From positions 186,001 to 250,000 of the forward strand of contig CAJINA010000188.1 in NCBI GenBank assembly GCA_905176665.1: a DNA stretch of 64,000 nucleotides, given 5' to 3'. This stretch comes from Olavius algarvensis Delta 4 endosymbiont (lineage in GTDB: Bacteria > Desulfobacterota > Desulfobacteria > Desulfobacterales > CAJINA01). The notes below the pieces were generated by a model. That model made no database searches. It saw only the letters and a program-made list of their open reading frames with translations, and had not been told where the DNA came from. This document shows, one piece after another, positions 33,401 through 42,859 of this stretch; position 1 is the first letter of the stretch; each line of letters opens with the position of its first letter. The position numbers were made by a program, and so were the translations under genes.

Positions 33401-35350
33401 TCAGGGTTTCTCCGGTTTGCGCGGCGTATCCGGCCGCTCGATAGTCGGTGCCAGCCCCGGAGGCGAAACCTTGCGCACAGCATCGTATTCCGGTGGACAG
33501 GCGACCATGCACTCGCCGCACTTAACGCACAACTGCTGATCGACACCCTTTTTGCGCGTGCTGGTGGTAAAAATCGCCTCGGTGGGGCAAACCCCCACGC
33601 AGGCATCACAGCCCCGGGCACAGGTATCCAGGTCGATGTAATAGGTCATCAAAGACCGGCACATCATGCCGGGGCAGCGTTTTTCTTCGATATGGGCTTG
33701 GTAGTCTTCGGGGAAATACTGCAGCGAGGTCAGCACCGGATTGGCTGCAGTCTTGCCCAACCCGCACAGGGAGCCGGCTTTGATATCTGCGCTGAGCCGT
33801 TCCAGTTGTCCCACATCCGCTTCCCGGCCCTCGCCCGTGGTGACGCGTTCTAAGATATCCAGCAAATGACGGGTCCCAATCCGGCAGAAGGTGCATTTCC
33901 CGCAGGACTCCTTCTGGGTAAAATCGAGAAAGTAGCGTGCGACGTCCACCACGCAGCTGTCCGCATCCATGACCACGATCCCCCCGGACCCCATCATGGC
34001 ACCGGCTGTTGTCAAAGAATCGAAGTCGATGGGCGTATCCAGCAGGGCCTCAGGCAGGCAGCCGCCCGAAGGCCCCCCGATCTGAACGGCTTTGAAGGCT
34101 TTCTGGTTGGGAATTCCGCCGCAGATGTCGAAAATCAGGGTCCGCAAAGTCACCCCCATGGGTATCTCCACCAGACCGGCATGCACCACATCCCCCACCA
34201 CTGAAAAAATAGCGGTCCCCGGGCTGTTCTCAGTCCCGATAGAACGAAACCAGTCGGCGCCTTTTTCTACGATGGGCGGAATCGAGGCCAGGGTTTTGAC
34301 ATTGTTGATAACCGTGGGCTGGCCGAACAAACCTTGCTCCACCGGATAGGGCGGCCGGTGCACGGGCATGCCCCGCTGACCTTCCAGGGATTGCACCAAC
34401 CCGGTCTCCTCGCCACAAACAAAGGCGCCCGAACCTTCAAAAATATCGATCTCGAAATCAAAGGGGCTGCCGAGAACCCCCGCCCCTAAAAGTCCGTGCT
34501 CCCGGGCCTGGGCCAGGGCTGTACGCAGCGTCCGGACCGCCAGCGGATATTCGGAGCGGACGTAGACGATGGCCCGGCCGGCACCTACCGCGTAGGCGCA
34601 GATGGCCAGACCTTCCAATACTTGGTGGGGGTTGCTTTCCAGGATGGTGCGATCCATGTAGGCCCCGGGATCGCCTTCATCGGCATTGCAGATGACGATT
34701 TTTGCGTCGGCCTCGACTGCGGCGGCCATTTCCCACTTGGCCCCGGTGGGAAAGCCGGCCCCGCCGCGCCCGCGGAGCCCGGAACTTTTAATCGTTGCGA
34801 CTATCTGGTCGGGGGCCAGCCCGAGAGTCTGGACCAGGGCCGCGTACCCGCCCGCGGCGATATACTCGTCGATGCTCTCCGGGTCGATCTGGCCGCACTT
34901 TTCCATGACAATCCGTTTTTCCTGGTTGAAACGGGAAAACTCCATCACGGTCGGAATCATCTCGTTTTCCACAGTGGCGCCGAATACATGCTCGAAGCGC
35001 GGATCCCCCTCTTCCAGGAACAATTTGGTCAACATCCTGGCCTTGCCCGGCGTGACTTCATGGTAGAACACCGGCGGGAACCCGGAAGCCGGGTGGTCGA
35101 TAATGACCACCGGCTCCGCATAGCAGTGGCCGTGGCAGCCAACCGAGTGTATCTCGGCCGCAATCCCCCGCTCTTTCAGTGTTTCTTCAAATGCGGCCCT
35201 GGTATCCAGTGCCCCGGAGGCAATCCCGCAGGTGGCCATGCCAATGTGGATTTTCGGTACCGGAGCCTGTTCAAATGCGGCGCGCTTTGCTTCCGCCGCC
35301 TGGCAGAGGGCATCATATTGCTGCCGGGCCTGGGTGTTGTCAGGACTCAT
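33401..35350 (-). CDS. NuoF-like FMN/NAD(P)-binding subunit with ferredoxin tail
   Basis: This 649-residue protein has an N-terminal thioredoxin-like 2Fe-2S domain (CGIASGALD and CHGHCYAEP, about residues 35-85), then the NuoF core with NAD/FMN motifs (GLRGRGGAGFPTGAKW and NADEGDPGAYMDR, about 192-245), the N3 cluster motif ESCGKCTFCRIGT, and a C-terminal pair of [4Fe-4S] motifs (CARGCDACVGVCP, CVKCGECMVACPP). This is the HndC/HydB form of NuoF, found in NAD(P)-linked and bifurcating complexes. It overlaps the NuoE gene by 11 bases. Confidence 0.93.
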   Translation of the reverse strand: MSPDNTQARQQYDALCQAAEAKRAAFEQAPVPKIHIGMATCGIASGALDTRAAFEETLKERGIAAEIHSVGCHGHCYAEPVVIIDHPASGFPPVFYHEVTPGKARMLTKLFLEEGDPRFEHVFGATVENEMIPTVMEFSRFNQEKRIVMEKCGQIDPESIDEYIAAGGYAALVQTLGLAPDQIVATIKSSGLRGRGGAGFPTGAKWEMAAAVEADAKIVICNADEGDPGAYMDRTILESNPHQVLEGLAICAYAVGAGRAIVYVRSEYPLAVRTLRTALAQAREHGLLGAGVLGSPFDFEIDIFEGSGAFVCGEETGLVQSLEGQRGMPVHRPPYPVEQGLFGQPTVINNVKTLASIPPIVEKGADWFRSIGTENSPGTAIFSVVGDVVHAGLVEIPMGVTLRTLIFDICGGIPNQKAFKAVQIGGPSGGCLPEALLDTPIDFDSLTTAGAMMGSGGIVVMDADSCVVDVARYFLDFTQKESCGKCTFCRIGTRHLLDILERVTTGEGREADVGQLERLSADIKAGSLCGLGKTAANPVLTSLQYFPEDYQAHIEEKRCPGMMCRSLMTYYIDLDTCARGCDACVGVCPTEAIFTTSTRKKGVDQQLCVKCGECMVACPPEYDAVRKVSPPGLAPTIERPDTPRKPEKP

Positions 35351-35867
35351 TCTTTTGCTTTTCTCTTTCCGCCATCTCTTTTTCGATTTGGATGCGCGTA
35401 AAAAGACCTTCCACTTTGCTGGGGGCCATATTCCCGTGAATGGTTTCCCCGATCATGGCGACCGGCGCAAGGGCGCAGCACCCGACACAGGCGACCCGCT
35501 CAATGGAAAATTCCCGATCCACAGTCGTTTCACCGTCTTTGATATTCAGCTTTCTTTCAACGTTTTCCAGGATAATCTCACCGCCCTTGACATGACAGGC
35601 CGTCCCCAGGCAGATCTTGAAAGGGTACTTCCCGGGGGGGTTGAAGCGAAACTGGTTGTAGAAGGTGGCCACCCCATAGACTTCCGCCGCGGAGACCTCC
35701 AGATAGTCGGCGACAATACCCAGGGCCTTCGCCGGCAGATAGGCGATCGCCTTTTGCACCATCTGAAGAATGGGAATCAACTGGCTACGCGCCGACTGGT
35801 AGTTCTCAAGCCTCTGCGGCAGTTCGTCCAGAAAAAACGCTTCTTGATTGAGCAGGTCCTTGTTCAT
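35340..35867 (-). CDS. NuoE-like thioredoxin-fold 2Fe-2S subunit
   Basis: This 175-residue protein carries the NuoE cluster ligands CLGTACHVKG (about residues 87-96) and CVGCCALAP (about 127-135) and the GVATFYNQFRFNPPG motif. NuoE subunits hold the N1a-type [2Fe-2S] cluster next to the FMN of NuoF. It overlaps the NuoF gene, so the two are translated together. Upstream, 63 bp away, is a cyclic-nucleotide-binding-domain protein on the same strand. Confidence 0.94.
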   Translation of the reverse strand: MNKDLLNQEAFFLDELPQRLENYQSARSQLIPILQMVQKAIAYLPAKALGIVADYLEVSAAEVYGVATFYNQFRFNPPGKYPFKICLGTACHVKGGEIILENVERKLNIKDGETTVDREFSIERVACVGCCALAPVAMIGETIHGNMAPSKVEGLFTRIQIEKEMAEREKQKNES

Positions 35868-35930
35868 CTACAACCGCTAGGTCCTATTTTAGTATAGTGC
35901 CAGTCAAGCATTTGAAATGTTTAGATGCCT

Positions 35931-36398
35931 TTATATTTTTTCCAACGCGCCATACGCCGACTGCACCCGGTCACGCAGCAGATAACAGAATTTTTCCATG
36001 ACATTGAAGCCCAGGTCCTTGTTGCTGTGCATCAGGGCCCGCAGATCACCTCCCCGCAGGGTCAACAGGTGGGTTGGTTTCTGACAGATAGCCGATGACA
36101 TCAGGATGTGCTTTTCACCCAGCAAGGTTGCCCAACAGCCGAGCACGCGCCCCTTGTCCAGGGCTTCGATCGTGACGCTGCCTTTGCGGAGGCCCAGGTC
36201 GATAGCTCTTTCCAGCGCCACCCGTCCACTGACAATCACGTACAGGTACTCACCAACTTCGCCCTGCATGAAAACAGTTTCACCGCCTTTATACTGACGG
36301 GCGTGGCAGAGCGGTACCAGTTTGTCGAGATCGGCTGCTGCAAGCCCTTTGAAAAATTCACATTCAGCTATAGCCGCCCGTATCTCTTCTTTCTCCAT
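35931..36398 (-). CDS. Cyclic nucleotide-binding (cNMP) domain protein without HTH
   Basis: This 155-residue protein is a single Crp-type cNMP domain: FFKGLAAADLDKLVPLCHAR, then YKGGETVFMQGEVGEYLYVIVSGRV (by position, residues about 33-57) and a C-terminal helix. There is no DNA-binding domain, so it is not a Crp/Fnr repressor by itself. ATG 36398 follows GGAGAG; an upstream extension to 36563 has no domain signal. It is the first gene of the NuoE/F/G-like operon and may be a regulatory subunit of that complex or bind it. Confidence 0.82.
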   Translation of the reverse strand: MEKEEIRAAIAECEFFKGLAAADLDKLVPLCHARQYKGGETVFMQGEVGEYLYVIVSGRVALERAIDLGLRKGSVTIEALDKGRVLGCWATLLGEKHILMSSAICQKPTHLLTLRGGDLRALMHSNKDLGFNVMEKFCYLLRDRVQSAYGALEKI

Positions 36399-36993
36399 GA
36401 CGTCTCTCCTTGGATAGGGTTCGTCTGGCCTGCCAGTGTACCAGAACACGCTGGCCGGTGAAACAAGATGTTTAAAATAGCGACAATGCGCCGACGGTGT
36501 CAATAGTCTTCGCAAGGCCTGGTGCTCATGTTGGGCGTGGGCATTCTTAGTCCCTGGTGACACGCCACCAGGGACATCGCAATTAAAATCGGAATCGGAT
36601 TCAAAGGCCCGGATGGGTCATTGCTACGATGCCGGTATGGTTGCACAACAAAACTGTCCCCAAGCTGGAAAACGCTATCTTTGCATAGCGCGTATCGTAC
36701 CGGGATTTCATCTGTTTCACCAATAAAGCCATCGACCCGAATTGACAAAAACTGGCAACTGGGATATTGGGTAATCAATATCCGCAGTATCATTTCGAGG
36801 CGCAATGTCATCCGGCAGCGCTTATTTTGATCCACACACCCACAGGGCACGCCCTGTTTATCAGTTCCAAATAAAGCAGGTTTGGCCTGCGGCCATCCGA
36901 CCGGCCAGGTCTGTTGGTCAGACCGGCAGCAACCCACTTGTAAAGCGCGGGCGTATACACGGCTTCAACTTTCATTAACAAAAGGGGGAGGGC
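36399..36993. other. Gene-poor divergent intergenic region with small inverted repeats
   Basis: This 595-bp gap lies between divergent genes. It holds a perfect hairpin TCCCTGGTG/CACCAGGGA at 36551-36574 and a smaller inverted repeat GGTCTG/CAGACC at 36908-36924, about 70 bp upstream of the acyl-CoA ligase. Open frames here look like chance. Either repeat could be an operator. Confidence 0.4.
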
Positions 36994-38772
36994 ATGAAAC
37001 AAACCGTAATGGACGTGATGAAGGTTACCGTAGAAAAATTCGGTCAGCAGACCGCCCTGAACATGAAAATAGACGGGAACTGGCAGGCCACCACCTGGTC
37101 GCACTACTACGATCAGGTCCGCATGGCCGCCCGGGCTTTCATAACCCTGGGTCTGGAAAAGGGCAAGGCCGTCAGTATTCTCGGCAACAACTGCCCCCAG
37201 TGGTTCATCAGCGACCTGGCCGGAATCTTTGCCGGTGCAGTGCCCGGTGGCATATACACAACCAATGCTCCGGAACAGTGCCGCTATATAGCCGCCCACA
37301 GTGAAGCCAATATCGCGGTCGTGGAGAATGCCGAACAGTTGGCCAAATTCAAGCAGATCCGCGATCAACTGCCGGACCTCAAAGCCATCGTCTTGATGAA
37401 TGGCACCGATGAAGACGGACAGGTCCACGCCTGGGAGGATCTGCCCGACCTGGCTACCCAAACCTCGGAAGCCGACCTGGAAAAGCGGATTGCCGGGCAG
37501 TCCCCGGATGACTGCTGCACCCTGATATATACCTCCGGCACCACCGGCGATCCCAAAGGGGTCATGATTACCCATGACAACATTGTCTGGACCACACGGC
37601 AGGTGGCCGCAAGCGTGGCTGTCAGTGAAACCGACCAGATTATCAGCTACCTGCCCTTGAGCCATATTGCCGAGCAGGTCGTCAGCCTGCATATCCCGCT
37701 TTTAACGGGCAGCACGGCCTGGTTTGCCGAAAGCCTGGACCAACTGGGCGACAACCTGCGGGAAGTCCGGCCCACCATGTTTGTCGGGGTGCCCCGGGTA
37801 TGGGAGAAAATCCAGGCCAAGATGATGGCCGCCGGTGCGCAGAATTCAGCCCTCAAGAAAAAGATTGCGGCCTGGGCCCGTAAAAAGGGACTGGCCGGCA
37901 CCTATGCCTTCCAGGCCGGCCGGCCCATGCCGGCCCTGCACGGTCTGGCCGACAAACTGGTCTTTTCCAAAGTCCGTGACAAGTTGGGGTTCGATCGCTG
38001 CAACTTATTTATCTCTACGGCAGCGCCTATTTCAAAGGACACCCTGGAGTTCTTCCACAGCCTCGATATCCCCATTACCGAGGTATATGGTATGAGCGAG
38101 TGCACCGGGCCCGGTACCGTCTCTTTGCCCCAGCCGCATAAATTCCGCACACGCTGGGCCGGGCCCGCCCTGCAGGGCGCCGAGGTCGGAATTGCCTCGG
38201 ACGGTGAAGTTCTTATGCGCGGGCGCCATGTGTTCAAAGGATACTTCAAAAACGAAGCCGCCACTGCGGAAACCATCGACAGTGACGGCTGGCTGCACTC
38301 CGGCGATGTCGGCCAGGTGGACGATACGGGCTTTTTACAGATTACCGACCGTAAAAAGGAACTGCTGATCACTGCCGGTGGCGAGAATATCGCCCCGCAA
38401 ATCCTGGAAGGCCAACTCAAGGCCATCCCGGCTATCAGCCAGGCGGTGGTGCTCGGCGATCGGCGCAAATACCTGACCGCCCTGTTCGCCCTGGATCCTG
38501 AGAAAGTGGCTTCTGAAGCGGCCGCCGCGGGCAGCGGTGCCCGAGATTCAGAGGCCGCCTCGCAGTGCGACACGTTTCGGGCTTATATTCAAACCCAGCT
38601 GGACGGTGTCAACGCCTCACTGGCCCGGGTACAGACGATCAAGAAGTTTGTTATTCTACCGGAAGAGCTTTCCATCGAAGGTGGTGAACTGACACCGACC
38701 ATGAAGCTGAAGCGGCGCATCGTCAATGAAAAATATGCAGCTCAAATCGAGAGTATGTATGCCGATGCCTGA
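36994..38772 (+). CDS. Long-chain acyl-CoA ligase (AMP-binding)
   Basis: This 592-residue AMP-forming ligase has the P-loop motif TLIYTSGTTGDPKG (about residues 177-190), the A5 motif YGMSECTGPG and the A7/A8 region HSGDVGQVDDTGFLQITDRKKE. It activates a fatty acid to its CoA thioester with ATP. Length and the KGYFKN/TDRKKELLITAGGENIAP pattern match the FadD15/ACSBG-like group. The ribosome-binding site GGGGGAGG precedes the start. It stands alone, with its promoter presumably in the 595-bp gap upstream. Confidence 0.93.
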   Translation: MKQTVMDVMKVTVEKFGQQTALNMKIDGNWQATTWSHYYDQVRMAARAFITLGLEKGKAVSILGNNCPQWFISDLAGIFAGAVPGGIYTTNAPEQCRYIAAHSEANIAVVENAEQLAKFKQIRDQLPDLKAIVLMNGTDEDGQVHAWEDLPDLATQTSEADLEKRIAGQSPDDCCTLIYTSGTTGDPKGVMITHDNIVWTTRQVAASVAVSETDQIISYLPLSHIAEQVVSLHIPLLTGSTAWFAESLDQLGDNLREVRPTMFVGVPRVWEKIQAKMMAAGAQNSALKKKIAAWARKKGLAGTYAFQAGRPMPALHGLADKLVFSKVRDKLGFDRCNLFISTAAPISKDTLEFFHSLDIPITEVYGMSECTGPGTVSLPQPHKFRTRWAGPALQGAEVGIASDGEVLMRGRHVFKGYFKNEAATAETIDSDGWLHSGDVGQVDDTGFLQITDRKKELLITAGGENIAPQILEGQLKAIPAISQAVVLGDRRKYLTALFALDPEKVASEAAAAGSGARDSEAASQCDTFRAYIQTQLDGVNASLARVQTIKKFVILPEELSIEGGELTPTMKLKRRIVNEKYAAQIESMYADA

Positions 38773-39090
38773 CGTGACGTTGCCACTCGATAAAATGCTC
38801 ATCCGAAAGTAGATAAACGGTCGGTTGGGCTAAATGAGATGGTTACCCGACCGGCCGCTAATACCTGCGATCGCCACCGCACATATTTTGGTTCCGGGCA
38901 GGCCCGATCTTGCTTCGGCAGGGATGCGGGCAAATTTGGGCTTTTCCGGATGCCCCGGTTTGCAACGACGCCAACCACCCTTATGTTTAAGGCCCTGCTG
39001 ATCTTCCAATCCGTCCAGCGGCCGGTTTCACCCGGTCCGTTGGTTTGGGCCTATTCCGGGCCCTTGCAATTTAAACAGGAAATCAGGGAC

Positions 39091-39104
39091 TTGATTTAAG
39101 TCAA
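39091..39104 (+). promoter_or_regulatory. FNR/CRP-family-like box upstream of rnfC
   Basis: TTGATTTAAGTCAA fits the FNR consensus TTGAT-N4-ATCAA with one mismatch and lies 59 bp upstream of the rnfC start. The rest of the 390-bp gap (38773-39162) shows no gene; the 86-codon frame at 38839 has no supporting feature. Confidence 0.45.
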
Positions 39105-39162
39105 GGACTCTGGCGGCCGGCGGATTTAGGGTAGGCGTCAGTGCGATAAATTATGAGCCGGA

Positions 39163-40563
39163 ATGTGTATGCTGTCCATATTTCGAAAAAGCCCGCTGGG
39201 TGATCGTGCCCTGCGTCAGTTTCCCGGAGCCGGGACCTTTGCCCACGGCGTCCATCCGCCCCAGCGCAAGGAGATGTCGGCAGATGCGCCCATTGAAATT
39301 GTACCCACGCCGGGAAAAGTAATCCTGCCCCTGCAGCAGCACATCGGCGGACCCTGCACCCCCCTGGTAAAAGCACGCCAGAAGGTTACTTTCGGCGAGA
39401 TGGTTGGTAAAGGCGAAGTCCACGTTTCCGCATCTTTGCATGCGCCGGTTGCCGGCATTGTCCAGAAAGAAGCCATGGCAACCCTGGCCAACGGCCGCCA
39501 CATGCCGGCCATTGTCATTAAAGCGGACGGAGAACAGCTGGCCGGCCAGGAACTTTGGGACAAATTGTATGGCGGCCTCTGGCCCCAAAAATCTTACCAG
39601 ACCCTGGCCCCGGAAAAAATATCGGCGGAGATTCACAACGCCGGCATTGTCGGCCTGGGCGGTGCGGCTTTTCCTACGCATGTTAAAATCACCCCCAGCG
39701 AGCAAAAACCGATCCAGGCGCTGATTGTCAACGGGTGTGAGTGCGAACCTTACTTGACCACCGACTACCGGCTGATGGTGGAAGCTCCGGAGGCTATTGT
39801 CGCCGGAGCCCGACTGGCGGCCAGGGCGGTTGGTGCTAAAAAGGCCTATATCGGCATCGAAAACAATAAACTGGAAGCAGCCGCCGCCCTGCGCCGTGCG
39901 GCGGCCGGGGCCGGCGTCCGGATTGCGGTCCTGAAAACGAAATACCCCCAGGGCAGCGAGAAACACCTCATCAAGGCCGTTTTGAACCGGGAAGTCCCCC
40001 TGGGCGGACTGCCGTCCGATATCGGGGTGGCCATGACCAACGTGGCCACCGTCACCTCGGTCGCCCGGAGGGTTATGCGCGGCATCCCCCTGACCCACCG
40101 GGTGGTCAGCGTAACCGGCGGCGGCATCGTGGAGCCAAAAAACCTGCTGGTGCCCATCGGGATTCCCATGGGCAGGTTGATTGAGTACTGCGGCGGGCTG
40201 AAAAAAACAGCCGCCCGGATCATAGCCGGCGGTCCCATGATGGGCTTTGCCTTTACGAACCCCGACATTCCGGTCACAAAAGGGACCAGCGGCATCACCG
40301 TACTGGACCACGAAGAGATCCGCAAAGTGGAACAATCGGTGTGTGTCCGCTGCGGGCAGTGTGTCGACGTGTGCCCCATGAACCTGGTGCCCACCCGGCT
40401 GGCCATGGCTTCCCGTTGCAAGGATTTGAACCTGGCCCGCAAATACAACATCATGGCCTGCTTTGAATGCGGCTGCTGTGCGTACAGCTGCCCCGCCGGG
40501 CTGCCCCTGGTACAGAATATCCGTACCGGCAAGGCGCTGCTGGCAGCCGAAGGAAGAAATTAA
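39163..40563 (+). CDS. rnfC: RnfC, NADH-binding subunit of the Rnf complex
   Basis: This 466-residue peripheral subunit binds FMN and NADH and feeds the Rnf ion pump, which couples ferredoxin oxidation and NAD+ reduction to Na+ or H+ transport. It has the family's N-terminal GGIHPP-like motif as GTFAHGVHPPQ, the NGCECEPYLTTD motif (about residues 189-200) and two [4Fe-4S] motifs (CVRCGQCVDVCP, CFECGCCAYSCP, about 388-440). A second ATG at 39169 is an alternative start. First gene of rnfCDGEAB. Confidence 0.95.
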   Translation: MCMLSIFRKSPLGDRALRQFPGAGTFAHGVHPPQRKEMSADAPIEIVPTPGKVILPLQQHIGGPCTPLVKARQKVTFGEMVGKGEVHVSASLHAPVAGIVQKEAMATLANGRHMPAIVIKADGEQLAGQELWDKLYGGLWPQKSYQTLAPEKISAEIHNAGIVGLGGAAFPTHVKITPSEQKPIQALIVNGCECEPYLTTDYRLMVEAPEAIVAGARLAARAVGAKKAYIGIENNKLEAAAALRRAAAGAGVRIAVLKTKYPQGSEKHLIKAVLNREVPLGGLPSDIGVAMTNVATVTSVARRVMRGIPLTHRVVSVTGGGIVEPKNLLVPIGIPMGRLIEYCGGLKKTAARIIAGGPMMGFAFTNPDIPVTKGTSGITVLDHEEIRKVEQSVCVRCGQCVDVCPMNLVPTRLAMASRCKDLNLARKYNIMACFECGCCAYSCPAGLPLVQNIRTGKALLAAEGRN

Positions 40564-40564
40564 A

Positions 40565-41539
40565 GTGACCCCGGCCCCCCTCACCGCTGCCGACACCACT
40601 TTGCACGTCGCCCCCTCTCCCCATGTATTCAACATGCGGATGACGGTTACGCGCATGATGATCGATGTCCTGCTGGCGCTGCTGCCGGTGGTCCTGGCGG
40701 CGATCTACTTTTTCAAATGGTATGCGGTCAAGCAACTGCTCATCTGCCTGATTGCAGCCGTTTGCGCCGAGGCTGTTTTTTCGAGACTGCGTGCCCGGCC
40801 CCTGCGTTTGGGCGATATGTCGGCCGTGGTCACCGGCTTCATCCTGGGCCTGTCACTACCGGCCAGTGCGCCCTGGTATATTGGTGTCATCGGCAGTGTG
40901 GTGGCGCTGGGTGTCGGCAAGATGGTGTTCGGTGGCCTGGGCATGAATCTTTTCAACCCGGCCATGGTCGGCCGTGCCTTTATCATGATTGCCTTTGCCG
41001 GCAAGATGGCCGCCTCCGGATACCTGGTGCCGGGATCAGGTGTGGACATCCTCAGCCAAGCCACCCCGCTGACCTTGCTGAAACAATCCGGGCAGAGCAC
41101 GTCCCTGGTACCGATGCTGATAGGCGCCACCAACGGCTCCCTGGGGGAAACCAGCGCCCTCGCCTGTTTACTGGGTGGCATGTATCTTTACTGGCGTAAA
41201 GTAGCCGCCTGGGAGATTCCGGCCGGCATTTTTCTGTCCGCGCTGCTTGTGGGCTTGGTCAATGATTTTTTGACGCCGGGCTCCGGGTGGACGTTCGCCC
41301 ACCATTTAACCGGCGGGGCATTATGCTTCGGGGCTTTTTTTATCGCCACCGACCCGGTAACCAGCCCGCTCACCCCCACGGGCAAATGGATTTTCGGCCT
41401 GGGAAGCGGGACCCTGGTGATGGTGTTGCGCCTCTTCAGTGGTTACCCGGAGGGCCTGATGTTCGCTGTCCTGCTGATGAATGCCGTCACGCCCCTGATC
41501 AATCGGTGGACCATCCCACGTCCCTTTGGAGGAGCCTGA
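40565..41539 (+). CDS. rnfD: RnfD, membrane flavoprotein subunit of Rnf
   Basis: This 324-residue subunit has about eight to ten transmembrane helices and a flavin site, including FIATDPVTSPLTPTGKW near residues 257-273. A GTG start at 40565, two bases after the rnfC stop and following GGAAG, is chosen over an upstream ATG lying within rnfC. RnfD transfers electrons across or within the membrane part of the Rnf pump. Confidence 0.94.
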   Translation: MTPAPLTAADTTLHVAPSPHVFNMRMTVTRMMIDVLLALLPVVLAAIYFFKWYAVKQLLICLIAAVCAEAVFSRLRARPLRLGDMSAVVTGFILGLSLPASAPWYIGVIGSVVALGVGKMVFGGLGMNLFNPAMVGRAFIMIAFAGKMAASGYLVPGSGVDILSQATPLTLLKQSGQSTSLVPMLIGATNGSLGETSALACLLGGMYLYWRKVAAWEIPAGIFLSALLVGLVNDFLTPGSGWTFAHHLTGGALCFGAFFIATDPVTSPLTPTGKWIFGLGSGTLVMVLRLFSGYPEGLMFAVLLMNAVTPLINRWTIPRPFGGA

Positions 41540-41542
41540 TCC

Positions 41543-42229
41543 ATGGCGCATGCCTTGAAGCAAAAAATCCCTTCACCCGGCCGCTGGCTGCGTGACACCA
41601 ATCTGGGGCAGGCCTGGCTGGTGTTGGCCCTGGCCATTCTGTTCGGGGCCGCGTTGGCCGCGGTGCAGGTCAATCTCAGCAGGCGCATAGAGGCCAACCG
41701 GCAAAACGAAACCCTTTCTAAAATTCCGGAACTGGTGTGGGGGCCGGCCAGGGCCCGAGAAATAAAAAGTGGCTCAGCTGCGGTCCAAATTATTCCCGGA
41801 ACCTTGCAGGCCGGATCGGGGGCAAACCCGATCACCCTTAACCTGTTCAAGGTCATACATGCCGGCCAATTGGCCGGGTGGGTTATCAAAGCCGGCGGAC
41901 AGGGCTATGCGGAAAAAATCGATCTGCTCATCGGGATTGATCCGCAGGTAAGCGCCCTGACAGGTCTGTTTGTGCTTGACCAGAAAGAGACCCCCGGGCT
42001 GGGCAACAAGATTACCGCTCCGGGATGGCGAGGGCAATTTAAGGGCCGTTCCACCGGCCGGCCACTGACCGTGGCCGCCGGCCTCTCCGGTTCCGAAGCC
42101 GCTATCGATGCCATCACCGGGGCCACAATTTCATCCCGCAGTGTGACCCGGATCGTGAATCGGGTCATGGCGGCTGTAAAAGACTCCTTGGAAGTGGACA
42201 CCTTTAGACCGATCGAAAGGCGCTCATAG
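41543..42229 (+). CDS. rnfG: RnfG, covalent-FMN subunit of Rnf
   Basis: This 228-residue subunit has one N-terminal membrane helix (about residues 24-44) and the flavinylation motif in DAITGATISSRSVTRIVN (about 190-207), where the Thr of the (S/T)GAT motif accepts FMN. Most of the protein lies outside the cytoplasm. It starts three bases after rnfD and abuts rnfE directly (TAGATG). Confidence 0.95.
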   Translation: MAHALKQKIPSPGRWLRDTNLGQAWLVLALAILFGAALAAVQVNLSRRIEANRQNETLSKIPELVWGPARAREIKSGSAAVQIIPGTLQAGSGANPITLNLFKVIHAGQLAGWVIKAGGQGYAEKIDLLIGIDPQVSALTGLFVLDQKETPGLGNKITAPGWRGQFKGRSTGRPLTVAAGLSGSEAAIDAITGATISSRSVTRIVNRVMAAVKDSLEVDTFRPIERRS

Positions 42230-42856
42230 ATGCAAGTCCTGCCGACACCAACGGAACGATTCATTCAGGGAATCCTGCCGGAAAACCCGGTCTACCGGCA
42301 GCTGCTCGGTCTCTGTCCCACCCTGGCCGTGACCGGCGGCCTGAAGCCCGCCCTGACCATGGCCGCCGCCGTGGGGTTTGTACTGCTGTGCGCCAACATC
42401 ATTACCAGCCTTATCCGCAACCTGCTGAAACCACACCTGCGCATTGTCGTCTTCACCCTGACCATTGCCACTTTCGTCACCATCGTAGACCGATTTCTGG
42501 CGGCCTACCTGTACCAGATGAGCAAAGCCCTGGGGCCCTATATCCCTTTGATTATCGTCAACTGCATTATCATTTGCCGCTGTGAAGTCTGCGCTTCCCG
42601 GCAGTCCGTGCCGGCCGCCGCCGCCGATGCCCTGGGGCAATCGTTGGGATTCGGCCTGGCCCTGGCGGGCATTGCGGCTGTACGTGAATTGCTGGGTACC
42701 GGTATGCTGGCGGGCTACCCGGTGCTCCCGGAAAGCTGGCCGGACTGGGTGATCATGGTGCTGCCGCCCGGTGCGTTTCTCACCTTCGGCCTTCTGTTGG
42801 CCCTGGTAAACTGGATTTCTGCCGATAAGCAGCAAGGGGAAGGGGGGGGCAGTTAA
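42230..42856 (+). CDS. rnfE: RnfE, membrane subunit of Rnf
   Basis: This 208-residue protein has six predicted helices and the NqrD/RnfE motifs ENPVYRQLLGLCPTLAVT (about residues 18-35) and IPLIIVNCIIICR (about 104-116), where Cys residues can ligate the intramembrane [2Fe-2S] centre shared with RnfA. It begins directly after the rnfG stop. Confidence 0.95.
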   Translation: MQVLPTPTERFIQGILPENPVYRQLLGLCPTLAVTGGLKPALTMAAAVGFVLLCANIITSLIRNLLKPHLRIVVFTLTIATFVTIVDRFLAAYLYQMSKALGPYIPLIIVNCIIICRCEVCASRQSVPAAAADALGQSLGFGLALAGIAAVRELLGTGMLAGYPVLPESWPDWVIMVLPPGAFLTFGLLLALVNWISADKQQGEGGGS

Positions 42857-42859
42857 CCC

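Noticed and set aside
38839..39099. 86-codon frame between the acyl-CoA ligase and rnfC
   Set aside because: No ribosome-binding site, no recognisable pattern, and it overlaps the likely regulatory region of rnf.
39151..40656. Open frame of 501 codons on the minus strand
   Set aside because: Antisense to rnfC and rnfD; composition typical of a shadow frame.
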